Translations under genes and position numbers: made by a program
The notes under the pieces: model-generated
What the model was told of the DNA's origin: nothing
Database searches by the model: none
What the model saw: the letters and a program-made list of their open reading frames with translations, nothing else
Shown here: positions 58,001 through 64,000 of the stretch, piece after piece
How positions within the stretch are numbered: the stretch's first letter is position 1
Layout: every line of letters starts with the position of its first letter
Assembly: GCA_036244855.1 (NCBI GenBank)
Contig: BQKZ01000950.1
Coordinates: forward strand, 25,710 to 89,709
DNA: 64,000 nucleotides
Direction of reading: 5' to 3'
Source: Temnopleurus reevesii
Taxonomy: Eukaryota > Echinodermata > Echinoidea > Temnopleuroida > Temnopleuridae

Positions 58001-61000
58001 AATCTGTTGCATACATTTAAACTTGAACAAAACACTTGAAAAAAAAACACTGAAACTTCTCCTTACTTAATTTGCCCTTACCTCTTTCTTTCACTTTAAA
58101 GACCACTGACACTACATACTTTACTTACTTTGCCTGGATATCTGGTAAATCAAGATCGGCATCCAGTTCTTCTGTCACACTGTCTCTTGCACTCAACAAA
58201 TCACTGAGAATATCAGGGTGGTTCCAGATCTATGAAATTAAACAACAATGGATTAAATAACTCCAGAGAAACTTCCTTCCATAACAACATAATTTTTCAT
58301 CAATTTCTTATGATATATCTCTAACAATTCATGAAGTCTCTAAAATTGTAAAAGCATCACACAGAAAGTAATTTCTTTCTGTAATACTAAAATGCATATC
58401 AATTTCTTGTGAATTGTGAAAAACACCCAAAGAATTTGATCTTACTAATTGTGAACAAATCCCAAAGACTATGATCATACATTTTGTGAAAAATTCCCAA
58501 ACAATTTGATTAATTACAATCCACTCTGTGTTGAAAGACAACCTTTGAGTTGAGGAGGAATATTTGGTATTTTCCTATGATTAATATCTTAAGTTGAAAG
58601 CATACAAAAAAATCTCACAGAGACCATAACATAAAAAGGCAACTAAAAATGTTGAGATTTCTAAACAGTTATCATTTTTGTGCTGAGTCAATGAGTTTCA
58701 TTAATTCACTTCCATCANCTGCTGCTTTCTGTGCTGGTGGTTTACCAGAGCATCTAAGAAAGGAAAAGTGAAGAGATTCAATTCAAATACATCTTTAAAA
58801 TGGAGAATGGATCAATCATGTGCATAGCAAGATAAATAGTCTCTTAAATAATTGTCTTCAATTCAAGGTTTATTAAAAACATATATTTGTAGCAGGAAAG
58901 CTGCGCGGTGATTAATTTTAAGAACAAAAACAGATATTTAATAAACTGCGATTAAACAAAATACAGTACATTCAAAGACAAGTCGTAAATACAAAATGAC
59001 CTTTGCTCATGTCCAATTTGCTTTTAATTGCCTAGGTTAAAGGTTATACAAGTCAAATTATTCTATTGCATTTGCCCCTCATAAGTCAACTATCAAGTAA
59101 AAACATTTCTCCAGTTATAACAGATTAAACTTCAGCAAAGATGACTGAATATCTGAATTAATCAAGTATACTCATACACAGAGTGAAATGTGATGCAAAG
59201 CTAAACACAAACCATCTGGCGCCTTCACTTAAAAGACCACTGACATTTCTCCTTTATTAATTTGCCTTTACAGACCTCCCAACTATTCGGAATTTGGAGG
59301 AAAGAATATAAATTGTTGACAATTTGCGAGAATTTCAAGGCCATTTCAAAACAGTTTTCCAAATTTTCTTAATAATGTTACTCCCCAGTCCTATTTCCCA
59401 GCAAATCATTCTGCTTTATCAATTACTTGGGTTGAGAGGAATGCCCTTATCTCTTTACTTCACTTTTACTCCTGTTTTGGCATCATTACACTGGCTTCCT
59501 GTTGAATTTCGCATAAAATTTAAACTTTTGTTACTAGTCTTTCACTGCTTACGTGGAAGTGCCCCGGAATATAATATAAATCTGCTGATACCTTACAATC
59601 CTGTTAGACGGCTGAGATCATCTGAGTCTAAACTGCTCACTGTTCCGAAAACTAAGAAATCATGGGGGAATAGGTCATTTGCACATGCTGCACCTTACCT
59701 CTGGAATCAATTACCGCAAGAAATACGCAATGTGCAAACTGTTGAATGTTTCAAAAATGCACTCAAAACCCATCTTTTTATAAGTGCTTTCAATTTGTAT
59801 CTACACATATATATCTCATTTCTTATATATTTGTACTTTTTGTTGTTGTACCTATTGCTTCTGCTACTCTTTAAATTTTCCTGTACTGCGCATTGAGCAC
59901 ATTATTCATGTGGAATCTGGCGCATTAAAAGTACCCCTATTATTATTATCATTTTTATAATTTTTTTTTTTTATTATTAAAACCGCCAACCGTACATGCT
60001 TTACTTACTTTGCCTGAATGTCTGGTAAATCAAGATCAGCATCAAGTTCTTCTGTCACACTGTCTCTTGCACTCAACAAATCACTGAGGATGTCAGGGTG
60101 ATTCCAGATCTAGAAAATTAAACAATGATGGATTAAATCACTCGAGAAAAACTTTCTTCCGTAACAAAATCTTGTACATCAAAACCATATAATAGATCTC
60201 TAACAATCTACCCAGTCTCTAAAATTGTGCAGGCATGCGGATGCAGAAAATCATTTCTTTCTGTAATGCTGCAACACATATCAATTTGCTAAAGATATAT
60301 ACTGTATACATGTATATCTTGCAAATTGTGACAAACTTTCCCCAATATTGATTTTACAAATTGTGAAAAATTCCCTACCAATTTGAACTTGCACTTTGTG
60401 AAAAAAATTCTCAAATAAATGAATTTGATAAAACTACAATCCACTTTGAGTGGAAGGGCTACCTTTAAGTTGAGGGGACAAACTTTGAAGTTTCATGTCA
60501 TCATGTCGAGTTGGAAGCATTAAAACAAAATGGCAGCTAAAAATGTCAAGATTTTCTAAACAGTTACTTTCATTTTTGTGATGAGTCAATGGGTTTCATT
60601 CCAAATTGTTCATCATCATTCAATTAGTGAGCAGATCTGGTAATTAAATCCATAATACTGCAGTATCATGTATGATTTCTGACAACTTTCTGTCAATTGT
60701 CTACAGTCAATTTTCCAACAATTTATACAGTTCAAAAGGCAATTCTAAGTAAACCAGATGAATTGTCACTCACCTTGCATCCTACAGAGAATGCCTTGAG
60801 TGGATTTGATGTACACCATCCCCCTGCCCCAGCCTCCTTGAAGCATTGCATGAAACGGATATAAAGGCCTCTCTGGAACGACGTCAAACGAACCATGATT
60901 ACATGTTCTTCCTTCGGTGGTAGGGTGGATAGGAGGACATTGAAACCGCGACGCTGGACGAATCCGCTCAATAGACTATGCAGGACATGTGCTCGATACC

Positions 61001-63902
61001 TCATCAATCGAACATCCTGTTGATGTGAAACAAGAATAAGAATTTTTCTTTTTCAGTGCACACATACTTGCTCGCTAGGGAATGATACAAAGAATCAAGG
61101 TTATATATCACACACAGTGCAGGAAGTCTTTGGAAATATCATTTTTCCAATGTCAGAGGTGAGCTGTATCCAAGGGCCAATGGGTCTAAAATAATCAAGG
61201 GAATCATATAATTCAGTTCAAGCTCAAAGCAAGAGACTAGTGAAACTTAATGATAACACGAATCTGGAAAAAGGAGGAAAATATAATCACCACTTCCTAG
61301 TGCTTAATATTATTTATTGTAAGGGCCAAGATTAGGCGTATAATATAAACTATTGTAGTGCTTACATGTTAATTACCTAGTGTCATCAAAGGCAATCTAT
61401 TCTTCATCAAGAGTATGATTTTGCACGCAATAGCATTTTAAATCAACATTCAAACTCATATTACAAATATACTAAATACTAAATACTGATTGACAGTATC
61501 CAGGTAAAATAAAACAGTATTAATTGCTAATAGATTTACGCGTAAATATTCAGCATTGAATGAGAAACGCCTTCAAATCTAAATTCATCATCATCCTGTG
61601 TGAAATGACTCTAAATATTTTAAACTATATATAAACTATAAGTTACTTACATAAGGTGTGCTGTCCATACACTGTCCATTCGAGATGGGACTTTCAAAGA
61701 GATTAGCAAACTCATGGCGAGTACCCAAGAAGTTTGGTCTAACAAAGTCCACCATACACCAGTATTCCTGGAGATTATTCTGAAGTGGGTATCCAGTCAA
61801 TACAACTCTCCGTCTATATAAAGAATAAAATCATAAGGCATGTTTAGAGACTTAAATGCTATGATATCTTTATTGAGAGCATACAATCACATTGGTTACT
61901 ATAATTGAATAAATACAAATAACATGGTATACTCTCCTTGGTATGGATATTCATACAACCATTTTGGGGAGTTAAAGAACTAGAAGATACTATTCTTGCA
62001 AGTTCCCACATCTTCAATGCAAAATGAATACAGTTTTTTAACATAATGGAAATGACTACATGTATTTTCTTTATTCAATGCCAAATGACAAATAAAACTT
62101 CATCTTCATAATCAGCCTTACTTCAAATGTTGGTGCTTTTCAGGTACATACCTTGTCCTAATATTTTTGAGAGCTTGTGAGATTCCAGCATGACTGTTCT
62201 TGATCCGATGACCTTCATCGCATACAACCATGTCAGGACCTGGATTGCACAATGCTGCCTTCATATCTGTCAAAATATAATTGTTATTTCAAAATGAAAA
62301 CTTTCTTTTCAACAACTAATTCAATTTTATTATGTATCCTAATAATATATATCTCATAATCAGCATCGATAGGAATCTTTTAACAATCTTTTTTTCTGTA
62401 CCAATAATTTATTTGAATTATGGTATGCAAATTTTTGATCTCCAATATCATTGATATTACTTACTATGTACTACAAACAGTTTCAAGAACAATAAATTAC
62501 AAACCTTTCTGTAACAGAATTGGAATGTGAACAACCAAAAAGCTGAAGCAAATTATTTTTTCTTAATCAGTCATTCAAGAATTAACAAAGGAATTTACAT
62601 ATGAAAATCAAGCTGATCAATAATCCATAATGATTTGCAATTCTGCTATCAAGGTGACCCATCAAAACAGAAATATATGTTTTTCTGGTTTGTTTGCATT
62701 CCTCTGTAAAAGACATTATTCAACATTGTTTTCATTTGAAAAAATTCTCAACTGCCACATTCTAAATGCTACTTAAATGGTTGATAATGTAAGTAAATTA
62801 AGCTGTGAAAATATTAGGCTTCAACATGCATGTTTAGTGAACGCTTTATTCAATTTTCATAGATATCTTGAAAGTGCCTCCTTTTTTGCATTCTTTGTTG
62901 TTTTTTCATCAATCTGAATGTAATAACATAGGACAGGCAGCTTGCTTGTCTTTAACATTACTAAATTTATATATCTTCTAACTCAAAGGAATTAATATTG
63001 ATTGCCAGTTAAAGTAAAGAAGAGAAAAGAAAAAAAGAAGACTTCAAATAAATTAATATGTACTCACCTATTGCCATTTCAGCGTGCGCTTCCATCTCAT
63101 CGATATCAATGACCTGAGGTGAAGACTTTCCAGACTTGCTTGATTTCTTCTTTGGTCGTCCCATGGCAGTTTGTTTGGACCTCGCTAGGAGACGATACAT
63201 ATCATACCCCATCAACAGAACGCCTCCTACCTGCTTCCATTCAGCTGAGATCATGCATGAAAAATATAATAAAACATTGAAATCCCAAATAAATGTAAAA
63301 TACTTGAAATCCAACAGATGGCTCTGTGAAAAAAAAAATCTCTACTCTTCCAGTAGGCCTTTGATATGGCCTTTTTCTATAAAATTTGGTCAGAAACTTG
63401 CACATATTCAATAACGCAGTGTACAGGTTGAGAGTGGGATATTCAGTTTTTCCCCTTCAAAAATGAAATATTATGATAAATCACTATTTTGAGTTATAAG
63501 GTTCTATATGCTATATTTCCGACCAAATATTTGCCTACAAAAAACAAGGCCTGAAATATCCTCTTGAATTTATTCTGCATTGCAAATGCATAAGAACATT
63601 AATGCACCCTTGACTTCATCAGCCAATTACTAAATTATTACACAATGAAATACACAAGGGTACAATCGTAACTTTGGGGTGTGGTGGGGCGAAAAAAACA
63701 CATTGAACTTACCAATGACCTTTGCCCTTGATGCAGTTGTCTTGTGCATGTCATTGAGTACAAAGATATTGAAATGCCTTGGTCTCTCTGGGCACCACAT
63801 ATCAAACTCTGCAAGCCAGTTCTGTAACGTGTTGATAGGCACAATACACAAGACTGTGTGCGCCTTGGTATACCGCATGAAGACACTTGTAAATGCAATG
63901 CA
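50581..63902 (-). CDS. RAD54L2: RAD54L2 (ARIP4), SNF2-family DNA-dependent ATPase, 3' part of gene
   Basis: Nuclear SNF2 ATPase; the vertebrate protein binds androgen receptor and DYRK1A and acts on topoisomerase II-DNA adducts. Exons on the minus strand encode motif Ia ([15 protein letters not shown]), [15 protein letters not shown], motif II with the DEGH box ([16 protein letters not shown]), motif III ([14 protein letters not shown]), then the helicase C part: [36 protein letters not shown] and motif VI (CRVYRYGQ). [32 protein letters not shown] and the late [13 protein letters not shown]...[15 protein letters not shown] block fit ARIP4 and not ATRX or RAD54. All junctions checked are phase-consistent. 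The Walker A motif and N-terminus lie beyond the window. Two segments are duplicated at single-N joins (52802, 58718), probably by assembly. Confidence 0.95.
52422..52585 (-). CDS. RAD54L2: RAD54L2 exon: [12 protein letters not shown] region
   Basis: [20 protein letters not shown] then [20 protein letters not shown] and [14 protein letters not shown]. Matches the vertebrate VASVRPVQSTPIP ... LQRAGVLVQKVVTTT. This is the only complete copy with a donor (gtaaga) among four partial or complete copies between 52422 and 53019. Confidence 0.94.
52620..53019 (-). repeat. Partial tandem copies of the RAD54L2 exon, with an assembly N
   Basis: Three copies beyond the exon at 52422-52585: acceptor ends at 52744, 52850 and 53019. 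Each has the acceptor and most of the exon but lacks the last 35 or so bases and the donor. The copies at about 52698-52801 and 52803-52906 are identical on the two sides of the N at 52802, so one is an unmerged contig overlap. The remaining two look like a genuine tandem duplication of about 165 bp that cannot be spliced on as exons. Confidence 0.85.
53282..53420 (-). mobile_element. Possible retroelement 3' end, minus orientation
   Basis: CAATTCAATTCAATGGTTTT followed by A/T-rich sequence, which on the minus strand resembles a non-LTR 3' end with short ATTGAATTG tandem units. Low confidence. Confidence 0.25.
53595..53836 (-). CDS. RAD54L2: RAD54L2 exon: [16 protein letters not shown] region
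   Basis: [20 protein letters not shown] then [20 protein letters not shown] and [16 protein letters not shown]. Matches the vertebrate (ESLLLNRKDHKLTKAEKKAAKKSYEE...YTRPSYAQYYP). Acceptor ccccag, donor gtaagt. Confidence 0.95.
54389..54564 (-). CDS. RAD54L2: RAD54L2 exon: post-helicase segment
   Basis: [20 protein letters not shown] then [26 protein letters not shown]-(L/M)NP---(L)T(K/R)KEVE-LL is the ARIP4 signature just after the core. Ends at a phase-0 donor gtgtgt. Confidence 0.96.
54602..54743. mobile_element. Small MITE-like inverted-repeat element
   Basis: TGCAGGTATAGCTGCCTAAG at the left end and CTTAGGCAGAGTTACCTATA-CATGCA at the right end pair with small gaps. About 142 bases in a RAD54L2 intron. 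Confidence 0.55.
55278..55483 (-). CDS. RAD54L2: RAD54L2 exon: motifs V and VI
   Basis: [20 protein letters not shown] then [20 protein letters not shown]: motif V and motif VI with the arginine-finger region. Ends [15 protein letters not shown]. Near-identical to vertebrate ARIP4 over its whole length. Confidence 0.98.
55699..55905. mobile_element. Second copy of the CTGTCTTAG...GGGTGACCACT family
   Basis: Begins CTGTCTTAGTGGGCA, ends GGGGTGACCACTTTAGACAGAG, in a RAD54L2 intron. Internal similarity to the copy at 12051 is low, so relation is tentative. Confidence 0.4.
55933..56032 (-). CDS. RAD54L2: RAD54L2 exon: LDGST block
   Basis: [20 protein letters not shown] then [12 protein letters not shown]. 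The RLDGST and INQFN motifs are typical of the SNF2 C-terminal lobe. Acceptor tacag, donor gtaagt. Confidence 0.96.
56400..56640. repeat. (CCA/CAT)n low-complexity tract
   Basis: ACC, CAT and CCA triplets dominate directly next to the donor of the 56652-56889 exon. Open frames through it are low complexity. Confidence 0.85.
56652..56889 (-). CDS. RAD54L2: RAD54L2 exon: helicase C-terminal lobe, motif IV
   Basis: [20 protein letters not shown] then [20 protein letters not shown] and [15 protein letters not shown]; ends [20 protein letters not shown] is motif IV. Acceptor ttccag, donor gtgagt; the split Arg completes YFRLDGST with the next exon. Confidence 0.97.
56927..57052. mobile_element. 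MITE-like element
   Basis: CTAGGCCCTATTGCATGAAA...ACGCAACTC at the left and GAGTTGCGTTTAAAC...ATGCAATAGAACCCGAG at the right are inverted copies separated by about 40 bases. Located in a RAD54L2 intron. Confidence 0.75.
57465..57597 (-). CDS. RAD54L2: RAD54L2 exon: insert before helicase C-terminal lobe
   Basis: [40 protein letters not shown] then SFEW. A variable, basic insert followed by the start of the (Y/W)EWA-D block; vertebrate ARIP4 has a variable insert at the same place. Phase 0 at its 3' end. Confidence 0.9.
57563..58717. repeat. Duplicated segment, copy 1 (uncollapsed haplotype or tandem)
   Basis: 1,155 bases aligning with 58719-60607 once the LINE insertion there is set aside. 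Identity looks around 90 percent in the intron and higher in the exon, with many small indels, as between alleles of a highly heterozygous species. Confidence 0.85.
58129..58229 (-). CDS. RAD54L2: RAD54L2 exon (IWNHPDIL), proximal copy
   Basis: Same 101-base exon as at 60009-60109: acceptor catag, donor gtaagt, reading [20 protein letters not shown]. The preceding Lys codon is completed in phase by the 60774-61016 exon, so a model should use only one of the two. Confidence 0.88.
58719..58753 (-). CDS. RAD54L2: RAD54L2 exon fragment cut by the N at 58718
   Basis: The first 35 bases of the exon found complete at 57465-57597 ([11 protein letters not shown]), with the same acceptor, ending at the single N. 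Not a usable exon by itself; it marks the end of a contig or haplotype. Confidence 0.8.
59271..59985 (+). mobile_element. Truncated non-LTR retrotransposon (CR1-like 3' end)
   Basis: An open frame ending at 59896 reads [53 protein letters not shown] and [30 protein letters not shown]. This is the C-terminal end of the reverse transcriptase region found in CR1/jockey-like LINEs. The 3' end has GCGCATT-type sequence and a (TTA)n tail. The 5' part is missing. It lies antisense to RAD54L2 and only in copy 2 of the duplicated segment. Confidence 0.85.
60009..60109 (-). CDS. RAD54L2: RAD54L2 exon (IWNHPDIL), copy on the distal side of the N join
   Basis: [20 protein letters not shown] then [14 protein letters not shown]. 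Encodes the same protein as the copy at 58129-58229, with only silent differences. By position it follows the 60774-61016 exon in the transcript. One of the two copies is probably an allelic duplicate introduced by assembly. Confidence 0.85.
60774..61016 (-). CDS. RAD54L2: RAD54L2 exon: inter-lobe region
   Basis: [40 protein letters not shown] and [11 protein letters not shown]. Length 243, phase 0 on both sides. Corresponds to the linker between the two RecA-like lobes and the FVQRR block of ARIP4. Confidence 0.96.
61651..61813 (-). CDS. RAD54L2: RAD54L2 exon: motif III
   Basis: [20 protein letters not shown] then [20 protein letters not shown], almost identical to the vertebrate protein in this part. 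LTGYPLQNN is the ARIP4/ATRX form of the SNF2 LTGTPxQN motif. Ends with [13 protein letters not shown], phase 0. Confidence 0.97.
62152..62266 (-). CDS. RAD54L2: RAD54L2 exon: motif II (DEGH box)
   Basis: [20 protein letters not shown] then [21 protein letters not shown] replaces the DEAH of most SNF2 proteins; the ATRX/ARIP4 branch has DEGH, so it is expected. These acidic residues coordinate magnesium for ATP hydrolysis. Confidence 0.97.
63068..63244 (-). CDS. RAD54L2: RAD54L2 exon: motif Ib region
   Basis: [20 protein letters not shown] matches the family ([14 protein letters not shown]), followed by an insert rich in Lys and Ser ([20 protein letters not shown]) as in vertebrate ARIP4, where the insert is also basic then acidic. 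Donor gtgagt leaves one base. Confidence 0.95.
63713..63902 (-). CDS. RAD54L2: RAD54L2 exon: motif Ia
   Basis: [20 protein letters not shown] then [20 protein letters not shown]; the tract [16 protein letters not shown] is motif Ia of the SNF2 core and matches ARIP4. Ends [11 protein letters not shown]. First exon fully in the window; acceptor (minus) atacag, donor gtaagt. Confidence 0.95.
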
Positions 63903-64000
63903 CTGTATGAAACATGGGAAGAAGAGAATAGATGAAGAATAGTTAATTTAAATTATTAACAATAATCCCATTGGGATATTTCAGTCATCTCAGTCCTTTA

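Larger units (their letters stand above)
58719..60607. repeat. Duplicated segment, copy 2, with LINE insertion
   Basis: Follows the single N at 58718 and repeats the sequence from 57563. It differs by an insertion of about 715 bases (59271-59985) carrying a retroelement fragment. Exon content is the same. Confidence 0.85.

Noticed and set aside
57563..60109. Mutually exclusive alternative exons in RAD54L2
   Set aside because: The two exon copies encode identical protein and the duplication includes introns and ends at an N, which fits allelic duplication.
50581..63902. ATRX or RAD54 identity
   Set aside because: The [26 protein letters not shown] and [15 protein letters not shown] blocks are ARIP4-type; ATRX and RAD54 differ there.

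Overview
Animal (eukaryotic) genomic DNA, AT-rich, carrying two intron-rich protein-coding genes in convergent orientation. Compact exons with GT/AG splice sites, short introns full of terminal-inverted-repeat and foldback elements, and the repeat families seen suggest an echinoderm, most likely a sea urchin. That organism call is an inference from repeat style and protein divergence. No bacterial-type features, RNA genes or CRISPR arrays were seen.

544-40961 (+): the 3' two thirds or more of an L-type (Cav1) voltage-gated calcium channel alpha-1 subunit gene, from the I-II linker to the stop codon. About 34 exons join in phase and encode repeat II, the II-III linker, repeats III and IV, the EF-hand, pre-IQ and IQ calmodulin region, a long Ser/Pro/His-rich tail, a distal C-terminal regulatory helix and a PDZ-ligand end (VTTL). 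Three further small exons are tentative (7886-7930, 36664-36745, 38160-38204). Exons for repeat I lie upstream of the window.

40962-50580: the gap between the two stop codons, holding both 3' untranslated regions and intergenic DNA. No gene was recognised here.

50581-63902 (-): the 3' part of RAD54L2 (ARIP4), a SNF2-family DNA-dependent ATPase. It runs from motif Ia through the DEGH box and the helicase C-terminal motifs to a Ser/Pro-rich tail. The 5' part, including the Walker A motif, lies beyond base 64000.

Assembly problems affect reading of the window. A 38-bp palindrome at 7634-7671 matches the Nextera mate-pair junction adapter. There is a 91-N gap at 8342-8432. Single Ns at 52802 and 58718 each sit between two copies of the same sequence, as expected if overlapping contig ends or the two haplotypes were placed end to end. 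As a result, two RAD54L2 exons appear duplicated.

I found no new enzymatic or defence system. The more interesting biology is: altered drug-site residues in an otherwise clear L-type channel; decayed tandem copies of a C-tail exon inside the next intron; a pair of inverted dispersed repeats 33 kb apart; and several foldback (MITE-like) elements.
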